Assembly: GCA_021521415.1 (NCBI GenBank)
Contig: JAIQDT010010108.1
Location: 1 to 64,000 of the forward strand
Direction of reading: 5' to 3'
Source of the DNA: Bidens hawaiensis
Taxonomy: Eukaryota > Streptophyta > Magnoliopsida > Asterales > Asteraceae
DNA length: 64,000 nt
Shown here piece by piece: positions 9,601 to 20,982 of the stretch. Under the pieces are notes generated by a model. It saw only the letters and a list, made by a program, of their open reading frames with translations. It searched no databases and was not told the DNA's origin. Numbering within the stretch: position 1 is the stretch's first letter; the number at the start of each line of letters is the position of its first letter. The translations under genes and the position numbers were made by a program.

Positions 9601-12600
9601 CAAGACCATTTATGGTGAAAACTGGATCATGGATAGCGGATGTTCTCGTCATATCACTGGGAATCTCGACCTATTAACCAACGTATGAAATATTCAAGGG
9701 GGTTATGTAGCGTTTGCTGGGAATTCTAGGGGCATGATCACACAAGAGGGTGAAGTTTCAAATAGTCAAATTACGTTTGAGAAAGTGAATTATTGCGACA
9801 AGGTTGATCATAATTTATTGAGTGTATCACAGATTTGTGATAAAAAATACACTACGATATTTACTGACAAAGAATGTCTTATCTTGAAACCGGGTTATGT
9901 TATCCCCGAGGACATGGTTGTCATGCGATCACCACGATCAAATGATATTTATGTCTTAAATATGAGATCTAAGGTATCCACATCAATCGAAACATGTTTT
10001 GTCTCGAAAGACTCGATTCTATGGCATCGTAGAATGGGTCACATACATGTCAGAAAGATGAATTATTTAATGGCAAAAGACTTAGTTGAGGGTGTCTCGT
10101 TAAGGAATTTTAAGTTATCTGATCACTGCGTTGCATGCAAAAAGGGCAAGCAGAAGAATAAGACACATCCCTCTAAGTTATTGAATTCCATTTATACTCC
10201 TCTTGAACGACTTCATATGGATTTGTTTGGTCCAGTGAATCGTGAGAGTATTTCTGGAGACTGGTATTGTCTTGTAGTGACAGATGATTATTCAAGATAT
10301 TCATGGGTGTTATTTATGAGTTCAAAAGATCAAACACCAGTTTTGGTACAAAATCTTATTACTAAGATCGAATCACTGTATAAACAAAATGTGAGGAGAA
10401 TCCGTAGTGATAATGGTACTGAATTTAAAAACACTATATTGGATTTCTTTTTAATTCAAAAGGGAATTCACCGAGAATATAGTGCACCTTATGTACCTCA
10501 ACAAAATGGTGTTGCTGAAAGGAAAAATAGAACTCTGATTGAAGCTGCACGCACAATGCTCGCTGATTCAAAGCTTCCCGTCCAATTTTGGAATGAGGCA
10601 GTGAATACAGCTTGTTATACGCTTAATCGATTTCTAACAGAGAAACGACTCAAGAAGACAAGCTACGAGATCTTAAATAATAGAAAACCTAATTTAAAGT
10701 ACCTGGAACCATTTGGGTGTCCGTGTACAATGTTGAAGAAGGATTCGGGTAAATTTGAAGAAAAAGCTATCGAAGGGTATTTCTTGGGATATGCATATCC
10801 AAAGAAAAGAGTTTTTAATTTCACATCTGGTTGTGTTGAAGAATGGTACCATGTGGACTGTCAAAAGTACACAACTCCTCCTCAAGGGAAAGGTCCAGAC
10901 TGGATGTTTGACTACGATAGTTTATTTTATTCTTTTACTCCTTCGACTGAACACATCGATGAAGATCTGTTTCGAGCATACTTTGAAGATCATTTGACCA
11001 TTCCAAGATCTTCAAGTTCTAATGAAGTTGAAGCTCAACCAGATGCTCCAACTGAAGAATCTCAAGTTGTTTCTCCAGTTGCTATTGATAATGTTTCTAC
11101 TTCTTCTGATGATGATCAAGCTGAAATTCAAGTTATTGATCTTGACAGTGATAATGTTTCATCTCCCGAGTTGGGTGAACATTACACTAACTTATTTGAT
11201 AATGTTGTTGTTCCTGAGAATTCCACTCTTCGGATTCATGGATATCATCCACAGGAAAATATCATTGGAGAACTTGATGTTGGCGTTCGTACACGTCATC
11301 AAGTTGCTTCGTCAAGTGATAATAACATATTGTGTGCTTACACTAACTTACATTCTTCGGGAATTGTGAATATTGCTAAATTCAATTTCTTTCTATCTCA
11401 AGTTGAGCCAATGACAGCTCGTAAGGCACTTGAAGATCCTTCTTGGGTAGAAGCTATGCAAGAAGAATTACAGCAGTTTGCACGTTCGGGTGTTTGGGAT
11501 TTAATAGACAAACCTCCTAGAGTCAAGAAAGTCATTCCGACTAAGTGGGTATTTAAGTGTAAGAAGGATGATCGAGGGGTGATTTTCAGAAACAAAGCAC
11601 GTCTAGTGGTGCAAGGTTTTCATCAGCAAGAGGGTATAGATTACACAAAGGTATATGCTCCAGTTGCAAGATTAGAGTCGATTCGAATCTTCCTGGCTTA
11701 TGCAGCTTATAAGAATATCAAGGTCTATCAAATGGATGTTAAAAGTGCTATTCTCAATGGTGAATTACACGAGGAAGTGTTTGTCCAACAACCACCTGGT
11801 TTTGAAGATCCTGATTATCCAGACCGTGTTTACCGATTAAACAAGGCCCTGTATGGTCTACATCAAGCGCCGAGAGCTTGGTATGGCACGCTCGCCGACC
11901 ATCTGACTGATAATGGCTTCAAACGAGGAACTGTTGACTGCACTTTATTTCATAAAACTGTTGGTGACGATCTTCTTCTAGTCCAGATTTATGTTGACGA
12001 TATTATTTTTGGGTCTACAAACGACACATTGTGTAAGGAGTTCGAGAAGTCCATGCAAACAAAGTTCTAGATGAGCTCGATGGGAGAGATAAATTTCTTT
12101 TTAGGGTTGCAGGTTCACCAGTCTTCTCATGGAATTTTTATTCACCATACTAAATATGTGAACGACGTCTTGAGCCGATTCAAGATTTCTGCCGGAAAAT
12201 CCCTTCAACTCCTCTTCCAGTAGAGCACAATTTATCACCGGATGAATTGGAGGATTCCGTTGATCCTACCCTCTATCGTGCCATGATTGGTTCTTTAATG
12301 TATTTAACGGCTTCTCGCCATGATATTATGTTTGATGTTTGTCTTTGTGCTAGGTATCAAGCAAGTCCACGAGTGACTCACCTAGCTGCAGTCAAGAGAA
12401 TTCTTCAGTATTTGAGGGGAAATCCAGACATCGGGTTGTGGTACTCCAAGGATGATACTTTCGTTCTTACTGCCTACTCAGACTCAGATTATGGAGGATG
12501 CAAGATCAACTTCAAATCACGCAGGATGTCAATTTTTAGGAAACCGGCTTGTTTCCTGGCAGTGTAAGAAGCAGACAACGGTCTCCACTTCAACCGCCAA

Positions 12601-12943
12601 AGCTGAGTATGTTGCAGCCTCGAGTTGCCGTTCCCAGGTTTTGTGGATACAACATCTTCGCGACTACGATTTGAAGTTTCTTACTACTCCTATATTGATT
12701 GATAATTTTGCTGCTATTAGGATCACCAAGAATCCCGTACAACATTCTAAAACGAAACAAATCGAAATTCGATATCATTTTATACGGGATGGCTATGAAA
12801 AGAAATTAATCGATCTTGAGAAAGTACATACTGATTTTCAGAAAGCCGGTCTGTTTACTAAAGCTTTTGACAAAACGCATTTTAAATTTTTGCTTGATTT
12901 AAACGGATTGAAGACCCTTGCTGATATCCTTAAACAAGGATGA
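9601..12943 (+). pseudogene. pol: Copia pol: protease, integrase, reverse transcriptase, RNase H, disabled
   Basis: Order is the Copia one. The protease motif MDSGCSRHITG is at 9628-9660; a one-base insertion near 9658 and a TGA at 9686-9688 follow. The frame 9689-12067 then holds the pre-integrase zinc region (HRRMGHIH), the integrase core with D (DLFGP), D (RSDNGTEF) and E (NGVAERKN), and reverse transcriptase with [21 protein letters not shown] and [12 protein letters not shown] at 12068-12070, a frameshift near 12195 and another near 12515 interrupt the rest, which gives RNase H (YSDSDYGG, TAKAEYVAAS) and ends ADILKQG at 12943. Catalytic residues are largely kept, so decay is recent, but the polyprotein cannot be made whole. 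Confidence 0.92.
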
Positions 12944-14685
12944 CTATCTTTATTTTCTGTCATATCTTTCTTTTAAAATTTATTTTGGTTTTAGGGGGTG
13001 AAAATCTAGAAAATACAAAAAGAGTGTGTTTTCGTTTGTTTAGATAAAATCCAAAAACATTAAAAAATTCCAAAATTTAAAAAAAAAATATTGTGATTTT
13101 TGTTCTTTAATGTTTTTCTCTTCAAATATTTAGAAAAACCAAAAACTTTTTAAAATTTTGAAAACAATAAAAAAAAATGTGACTAATGTTTTGTACAGAA
13201 AAATCCGAAAATCCAAAAAGATTGTGAAAGCGATTTTGTTTATAAAATCTTTTTTTCGAAAAAGAAAAAAAATATTGTGTTTTTAAAGTTTGTACAGAGA
13301 AAAACCAAAAAGATTTTTGCAGACGTTTTTAGATTATTTTCTCGCTGAAAATTACGTTTGTTATTTAAGTTTGTGAAGCATGCTTGCATGTCTTGGTCCT
13401 ATGATTCACTTGTGAATTGATGGTTAGCCATTTATTTATAAACTTAAGTTAACTGGGGCGATTAAATTTATCTTTTCTTTATTTTATGCTCCTCAAAATT
13501 TTGAGTTTTTGAAGCAAAAAGAGAACATGACAGTACATTGATTACCTTGACCCCAAAATTCAGCAAAAAGTAAGCTTAAAAGACTGTGTGCTTAATTGCA
13601 TTGGTGCATTGGTAGGTCTTAAAACAACCCAGTAGAGTAAAGTATGTAATATAAACATGAAGAAACGCCAAATTGAAAGGGGTGTTAGTCTCTAGCAAAA
13701 GTCTCGGTGAGGATGGCAGAAATGTAATAACCAGTCATACTCAAGCCTTATATTTGTTGATCACCCAAAAATAAAATAAAGCAAATAACAAGCGTTAACA
13801 TTCTGGACACTGTGAGTCTTTATGCGGCTTAACCATCTGGGTATTCATAAGCATGAATATTTCATTCGCCTTCTAGAGCAAACCCAAAGTCATTAAACTT
13901 GATCACCGCTGTACTTCGTACAATTTAAATTACTGACTTGATCAAAATCCGCTGTTAGTCATACAATTGTTCCTCCCTTGCGTGCGTCTTAATACCACTA
14001 AGAAACGGACCCCAGGGGATACAATGTATGTAAGCCGACAGATGGACTCGTGCATACTCACTCACAGTAAAGGAAACTTGATGCATTGCTCAAAATTTCA
14101 AAATAGGTATCAAAATTTTGATCAACAATATAATGGTTTAAGTCAAGTTGGGGTGATTTGGCAAAAATCAAATTAAGCTTGAACCGAGATTAGAGGCTGA
14201 TAGTTTCTGATATTCTGTGCTTTAATTAAACTATTTAATCATATCACAAAAATACTTGAATGTTTGTTATTAGATTTATGTGGATAACAATACCAATGAC
14301 CGAATTATCGCCAGTCATAATATCGCTGAAACATAAAACTGTGATGGAAAGGCAATTTGGTCAATATGATTCTCTGCTCAAACTCAACAAAAATACAAAA
14401 ATATGTACTGTTTTTGATAAAATCATTGAAAAACACAAAAAGATTGTCTATTTTTTAGCGGACCGGATATTTTTTTAAAAATACATTCTTTAAATTTTTG
14501 CAAAATACCAAAAATATTTTCGTATTCTTTGTACAAAATACTTAAATAATTTTAAGTTATGGTTGTCGGGATAAAAGGGTTTCTCGATAACCTGATTTAT
14601 TTATTTATTTAATTCTTTAATTAATTCATCTAATTATTTTATTTAAAATTAAATAAAAGAGTTTATTTCGTTAAAATCCAATTCG
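12944..14685 (+). other. Non-coding spacer after pol
   Basis: A/T-rich sequence with many aaaaatccaaaa-like runs (13000-13340), then mixed sequence without a credible ORF. I see no gene; short frames around 13967 and 14260 lack family features. Confidence 0.6.
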
Positions 14686-14945
14686 TTATTTATGGATAAC
14701 GAACTAGGTGATTTTTAGCGAACTAGCTTCTGGTTCGCTAACCTAATTCGCTTCCGCACTCTGTAACGAATCATCCCTTCGTTATGTATATTTAACGAAT
14801 CGCGTCACGAATCAAGACTTGATTCGCTACTTTAATTTAACAAATCAAGTAGCGATTCGCCAACATAAGGTAACGAATTGAGTTAGCGAATGGACCAATT
14901 CGTTAACTTTAATTTAAATGAATCGTCTGATTCGTCCAAGCTGTA
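14686..14945 (+). repeat. Internal TTCGCTA/TTCGTTA inverted-motif array
   Basis: Dense, alternately oriented motifs such as attcgttat, ataacgaa, ttagcgaac and ggttcgctaa. It resembles the U3 palindrome array of the LTR, though less regular, and is likewise followed by a TATA box. Confidence 0.75.
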
Positions 14946-14965
14946 CCTTGGGTTGCGTGCTATGT

Positions 14966-14973
14966 TATATAAG
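14966..14973 (+). promoter_or_regulatory. Possible internal promoter (TATA) before the 3' ORF
   Basis: tatataag follows the inverted-motif array just as ctatatag follows the array in the LTR. A leader of about 980 bp with further ttcgtta motifs (15550-15800) leads to the ATG at 15959. Promoter activity is inferred. Confidence 0.4.
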
Positions 14974-15549
14974 ACAAGAAAATGAACAGGCGTTCACTGT
15001 TCGCCTTCTTCCTTCATCTTTAAGAAACCCTGTTCAAATTTTCTCTAAAATCTCGACTTTCTTGTTTGGATATTTCAAAGATATATTTGGGTATCTAAGG
15101 TATAGCCGATCCTGGCGATATAATTTTCGTCAAAAATGGTTAAGAGTTGATAGTTAAATTATAAACTTTTAAGAGTTTAAGGGTTTTCGAAGTTTTGAAA
15201 CCTATTTGTGTGTAATTTATGTTAATAACTGTATGTTTTTGATGTCATTGTGATCGGAATCATATTCAGATACCCTTGGTGGGCTTCAATCATGTTTTGA
15301 TTGTTGTTTGCCGAGTTAATTATTGTTTCGTGTTATTGGTGTTTACTGTGGGTTCGTCTAACCTATGTACTTAGAGATTTTGAGTCTTAATCTCATACAT
15401 CTTCGATTATGTATGTAATTCCGAGTACAACGAGCTCATTATTGTGATGATTCGACTATGGCCTAATCGTCCCCGGGTTCATATTGTTGACTATCTGTGT
15501 TCATCATAATTTTGACCTTGACTTTGTGAAGTCAAAGAACAAGTCTTAA

Positions 15550-15800
15550 TTATGACCATTCGTTAGTCTTAGCGAATTGGAACTGTTTCGTGTCCAATTC
15601 GTTAAGATTTTACACGAACTAGCTAAGTGTATAAGATGTTACACGAATAAGATTTGAATTCGCTTAAAATATAACAAACTAGCGTGTAGTTCGTTAAAAT
15701 TAAATAGTAATTCGCTATGTTCAGTTCGTTAAAACATTTACTTGATAGCGAATCGCCTGATTCGTTATCTTATTATAACGAATCAGTGTGATTCCCAACG
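15550..15800 (+). repeat. Second internal TTCGCTA/TTCGTTA motif cluster
   Basis: Repeated attcgtta, agcgaatt, agttcgttaaa and tagcgaatcg motifs before the extra ORF, comparable to the motif-rich leader before gag at 1240-1870. Confidence 0.7.
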
Positions 15801-15958
15801 AATGACAATTTAAAAAAAAAATTGATTAATTACAATATTCATTTATTTTAATTATAGGATTTAAATCGTCTAATACGTAAATAGATTAATTACACATATC
15901 TTTTGATTATATATTCTGATATCTATTCTCATATTCGGTTTTATTTATACAGTAAAAC

Positions 15959-18900
15959 ATGGCTGATCAAGAACAACAAAATCAACCGCCACAGGAACAA
16001 CCTCCACAAGGACAACCACAACAACAAAATCAACAAGCTGAAGTGATCTTATTGCCGTTCGATAAGAAGCACAACATTTGTGCTTATGTTGATCAAGATG
16101 TGACTGATTTGAGAACGTTTGGAGCTATGTTGACTTTCTTACAACGTTCAAAGATACATTATGCAATCACTGCAAAACTAAAGTGTATCTTAGTATAATC
16201 AGGCAGTTTTGGAACACGGCGGAATATGTTGAAGAAGATAATTGGGTTCGAGCTACAATTAATCAGATTCTAATTACGATTGATGTTGAGGTCATTCGTC
16301 GGGTACTTCAATTTGAGGATAATGATGATAACCCGAGTGAATTTGACAGGACATTGGTTAGGGGTTTATTCACACACTTGAATTATGGAGGTGATATTCG
16401 TAAATCTAAGTTGAACAAGAATGGGTTGTGTCCACCATACAAGTATCTGCTGCATGTTTTACTTCATTGTATGAGTGGACGTTGCGGTGGTTTTGATGAG
16501 TGTAGACTAAGTTTGCAATCGGCATTTGTTGCTCTAATCCTGAACAAGCCCTTCAACTACTCAGAACTCATCTTTGATCATCTGAAAGAGCAAGTTCAAC
16601 AGACTCTACCGTCAAAGAAGTTCTTGATGTACCCTCGCTTTTTACAGCTAATTATTCAGGATTTGATTCCGAATTTAGTGATTGATCGATCGTTGGTGAA
16701 CGATGTTCTTGATATGGAACATATGAAAGCTGAAATGGTGCATCGTATGTTAATCTATAGAAAAGAAAAGCCACAGGATAAACGGATGATTGGTCATATA
16801 ATCAATCCGGATTACGTATGTCCTCCTAATGAGCGCTGGATCCACGATGATTCGGATTTCGAGCGTGAATGGGGAGAAGGTGGGAACAATGATGGTGGAG
16901 ATGATGATGGTGACAATGATGATGGTGATGGTGATGGTGGAGCTGGTGAACGAGCTCTTAAAGAACAACAGGATGCAGTCGATGCTGCTCTAGCTGCCAC
17001 CATGAAAGCACAGCTGGAAAGAAAAAGAAAGGGTAAAGATGTGGCTACTGGTGAACCATCAAAGAAGCCCCGTGTGTCTGCTGGGACTGGGGTAATCATT
17101 GGAACCCCACCACCACGTCAATCAACTACTCAAAGCTCGGCGGTGCCGCTAACTACTAGCATTCCAATGCTTACCTTGACAACGACGTTGGTGTCACATG
17201 AGAGGCTCGGTCTAATTCCTCAAATGGCGTTGACCGAGATACCGAGGCCTTCTGCTGCATTGTCTACAGTATCTCCTATCACATCAATGAGACCTCCTCC
17301 TCCGCCAACAACTACTCTTCCTCCACCTCCGCCTAGTGATATCTCTTTCATGAGAATTACTCGGCCTCAAGGACCTGTTCAACCTGTTCATCCATCCGTA
17401 TACAACTTGCCACCAGGTCGTCAAACTGAAATGCTGCTAAATCTGCTACATCTATATGAAAATCAAATGGCAGCTGACCGTCAAACTCCAGAACGACTCA
17501 TGGAGAATCAACGACGAATGATGAGTTATATTTCTTTCTGTCAGAAGGAGACTAAATCGTTATGTACGATTGTTGAGTCTCAGGGGGGTGAAATTAAAGG
17601 AAAGAGAAGAGTTGATTTTACAATTAACTTGTAAAGAAGATGCCCTCAAGAAACTTAAGAATGACGATGATGATCCTGACGAATCTGATGCAGGAGGTGA
17701 GCCTAAAAAATCGCATGGTTCATCCTCTGGTGCTGGTGTTTGTGGCGGTGAGGATTCGAGCAAGCAGATAATTACCTATCAAGATCCAACAGCTGCCAAG
17801 CCAATTGAAATGATTGCAGCTAACACAGTGATTTTTGTTGATGGATCAGGGGTGGTTCGTAGTGTGGTAAACAGAGATGAGATAGAGGTTGGTGAGTTTG
17901 TGGTTAGATCCTTGACACGGGAGCAGATTTCGATTTTGCTTGGGCTGAATGACGATCAGTTGACTGCTTTAGAGACTGAGCCCGATGTCGAAGTGATCAC
18001 TGAGGAAGAATTGGAAGTTGATCCGTTGTGTATGGATACGGGTTTTATTTATGAGGATGAAGAGATTGAGATGGAGGATGTGACAGCTGAAGAGTACCCG
18101 GACTTGTATCAACACGCAAACGTTGATCAAGGTGCTCCGGTATTTCATGAAGATGTAATTAAAGAGACTGAGGATGAACTGGAAAAGATTGTGCAGCGAA
18201 CAGTTCCTTCACTCAAAGAAGTGACTGATGATGACGTAGAAAGATGGTTCAAATGTCATAAAGTGGGTAAAATTATCAGTGCTTATCGTTATGTAGATCA
18301 AGAAAGAAAAGATACTGCTGCTGCTTGGATTGAGACTAATCAGGTGACTACCTTCAAGACTGTTTCAAAGGTACACGGTGATATTGTTTCATGGGCTTAT
18401 AACTCTGACCTTAAAGTATGTATAGTCAAGTGGGAAAAGGGTGTCCAGTATTACGAGAGGATAATGGATGTTTTAACTCTACCGCGTTGGGATGTACGTA
18501 CCCTCGCGAGACGTCCATTTATCAATCGTGGGGGTCACCGAACGGCTGAGTGGTTTCATCAACACTTACTGTTCGAGGTCAATCATGGCTTCAAATTCTT
18601 ATAGCCCCAGGTCCCAAGACGTAAGCGCATTGATGAAATTGATCCAAGGACCGGCTGGAAGAAACTTGTCTTGAAAGTGAAGCCGCCAAAGACAATGAAA
18701 AAGGTTCCTGTGAAGACAATGCCTCAAGATATTTATCTGTCTTTCAACCGTTGGTACTATGACAATCGTACTGGCGAGGTCGTTATTGTTCGTGGTCGAG
18801 GACTGCAGACCGAGCTCATCAAGATAATCGACCCGATGTGGTTGGTTAATTTATCAGAGACAGACAACGACGTGCTACACAGGAAGCAGATTTTGTTTTA

Positions 18901-19009
18901 ACGCCAAGAAGATTATGACCTGGCTATGCAATTCCAACGAGTCGTTCGTGTGTATCACGAACATGGAATTCATTGTTGCAGGGACTGGCTGTCCAAGCGC
19001 TTCAAATAA
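15959..19009 (+). pseudogene. Extra ORF between pol and 3' LTR (env-position ORF), broken
   Basis: A coding region of about 1000 residues in the position of the env-like ORF of SIRE/Maximus elements, not matched to any enzyme. It starts with a Gln/Pro-rich tract, then a roughly 230-residue globular part with IRQFWNTAEYVEED, CPPYKYLLHVLLHCMSG and KKFLMYPRFLQ, then an Asp/Gly tract, basic ERKRKGKD and KKPR patches (possible nuclear signals), a Pro-rich stretch and an acidic C-terminal half. Breaks: frameshift near 16190, frameshift near 17600, TAG at 18602-18604 and TAA at 18899-18901; it finishes at the TAA 19007-19009. I recall the QFW...FLMYPRF layout from ORFs in Asteraceae repeats. No signal peptide or clear membrane segment is visible, so an envelope role is not supported. 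A splice-acceptor-like ttatttatacag lies at 15941-15952. Confidence 0.75.
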
Positions 19010-19027
19010 GTTAAACACAAAGAGCTC

Positions 19028-19043
19028 AAGACGAGGAGGTGTC
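19028..19043 (+). other. Polypurine tract of the large Copia
   Basis: aagacgaggaggtgtc, mostly purines, ends directly at the 3' LTR, the expected place for plus-strand priming. Confidence 0.6.
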
Positions 19044-19609
19044 TGTTGGTGCCCGGTTTTGCGTCTAGAGTCTTTGTATTTATCGTTAATGTTTTATTTA
19101 TTAATTAATGTAATATTTAATTTTTATTATTAACTAGTTCGTTAAGGTTAAGTCTAGTTCGCTAGGGATGTTAGCGAACTAAGACTAGTTCGTTAAAGTT
19201 AAGTCTAGTTCGCTAGGGATGTTAGCGAACTAAGACATTATAATGTATTCCCTCCTGATTCGTTAGGGGATGTTAACGAATCAGGGGGTGGTTCGCTATG
19301 TTAAATTATGTAACGAAGGGGAAGCTAGTTCGCTAGGGGATGTTAGCGAACCAGGTCGCCTTCTATATATAGTGAACTACTGTTCACTTTAATGTAAGTT
19401 TTTGGAGAAAAGTTTTCAAAAGGAATTTTGAGTAATTGCTCTCTCTCTAGCTTTACCTTAACATTATTCGTTTAATCTATTGATAATATATACACATACA
19501 TAACATTAAATCAAGGTTAATTATGAGCTAGATCTTTAATAGTGGTAATCGGATATTCAAAGATCTGAGATCTGTTTATTGTTATCGACTGTTAATCCGG
19601 GATCCAACA
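19044..19609 (+). repeat. 3' LTR of the Maximus/SIRE-like Copia
   Basis: 566 bp, tgttggtgcccgg to gggatccaaca, followed by the duplication CCTCT at 19610-19614. It has the same palindrome array and TATA box as the 5' LTR. One palindrome (cctgattcgtta/taacgaatcagg) is perfect here but has a G:T pair in the 5' copy; the last palindrome is perfect in the 5' LTR and has one mismatch here. Confidence 0.93.
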
Positions 19610-19614
19610 CCTCT

Positions 19615-20982
19615 TATTCTTCCTGCAAATCATGAACAGCTAGTAATACTTGTTTAACCCGGGTAGATGTTCCATCTTTCGTATGGTGAAGTCCGGGTTA
19701 AGAATTTTGGATAAGTCCTTGGGGCTTATTTTAATTAATAAATAAATCTTTTAACTATTTACTTGTTATTTATTTTCAAAAACTTGTTGCATATAAGTTT
19801 AGCATTGTTAATAATTTGATAAATAATCTTGAGTAAAAGATTTTTAGGATAAAAGATCCTTAAAAATTGTTTAGAATAGAATATCCTTAAGGAAAAAATA
19901 TTTAGAAAAGAATATCCTTAAATCATAAACTTTAGGATAAGACATTTTTATTAGTTAATAAAATTTATATAAGAAAATTTTTCTCAATGGGCAAGTTTTA
20001 GGATAAAGTATCCCGAAAATAGCTAAAGACTTTAGTAATTAAACAACTTTAAAAGAATAGCCTTTCCAACCGGAATATCCAAATTTATTGCAATAAATAT
20101 CAAACTTAAGTTAATCAATAAAGATCATACCAGAAGGTCTAGATAGACCTAAGTTACCAGAACCATTGTACTCTTAATATCCCTTACAAGGGTAGCTTTA
20201 GAATCTGGGATCCTTAGTTTCTTGATCTTCAGTAAGAACTTAGAAAATTCGCTGCAAATAATTCATATTACTAACTGCGATCAAACCCTTTAAACTGGAG
20301 ACAAGCCCAACAAATATTCTGGGGACAAGCCCGTGCAACTGGGGACAAGCCCGTGTAATCTGGGGACAAGCCCGTGTAACTGGGGACAAGCCCAACAAAC
20401 TGGGGACAAGCCCATAAAATAAACTGGGGACAAGCCCAAACTGGGGACTGGCCCAAAGATACGGATGTTAACTGGGGTCTCGCCCGAACCGGGATTTAGC
20501 CCAAACGTGAGATAACGTGAAAGCGTTATAAACCGGAGGTATGATATGTCTACCATAATTCGTAGGATCCTTCATATAGTCGGAGACAACGAAATTGTCA
20601 GCCACTAAGCGTGTACTGGTCCCGCTGCCCCGAACTATACGTTGGATAGAGTGCATAACAGGCGATCGTGAGAAAGGAGAAAACCTTTAAACCTTAGGGG
20701 ATATGACCATCGGGGGTCATATCCAAACGTGGGCAAGGCCAAGGGCAGTAGTAAAGTACCTTAAATGCAATGGAGAGGTGGCCAACCTCTTGAACATCAA
20801 AAGAATTACTACAATCCTGCATGGTTACTCAAAACTTGGAAAAGATAAAGTGTTAAAAATATATTATCCTTTAATTAATAATAATAATTCAAAAAGAATA
20901 ATAGATCAGAAAGATGTTACCGCTTTAAGGATCCTATATCCTTTTTCTGGATAATATATTCTCTCAGGATAGTGGATCCTGA
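19615..20982 (-). other. 3' UTR of the Tat-type element, main part
   Basis: Continuation of 55-213. A/T-rich from 19730 to 20150 with many aagaatatccttaa-like motifs, then a tandem repeat block. No credible ORF. Tat elements commonly carry long 3' UTRs with tandem repeats, which fits. Confidence 0.7.
20296..20500 (-). repeat. About 20-bp tandem repeat in the Tat 3' UTR
   Basis: About seven units built on ctggggacaagcccgtgtaa, 17-24 bp long with variable ends, then two more degenerate units. Array-bearing 3' UTRs are a known trait of Tat/Ogre-type elements and a known source of satellites. Confidence 0.88.

Larger units (their letters stand above)
219..19609 (+). mobile_element. Maximus/SIRE-like Ty1/Copia retrotransposon with extra 3' ORF, degenerate
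   Basis: Two 566-bp LTRs (219-784 and 19044-19609), each starting TG and ending CA, flank a tRNA-Met primer site, gag, pol and an additional sense ORF region. The duplication CCTCT is present at 214-218 and 19610-19614, so both ends are original. Without its 4.4-kb nested insertion the element is about 15 kb. By eye the LTRs differ at about 14 positions plus two one-base indels, near 2.5%. Gag, pol and the extra ORF all carry stops or frameshifts. Large size, two CCHC knuckles and an ORF after RNase H fit the Maximus/SIRE lineage as I know it; the lineage is inferred, the Copia order (integrase before reverse transcriptase) is seen. Confidence 0.93.

Noticed and set aside
16750..17099. Antisense ORFs over the extra Copia ORF
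   Set aside because: They arise from the Asp/Gly and Pro codon repeats of the sense strand.
20271..20656. Minus-strand repetitive ORFs (SPVWACPQF-type) at the Tat 3' UTR
   Set aside because: They are translations of the tandem repeat, present in overlapping frames.
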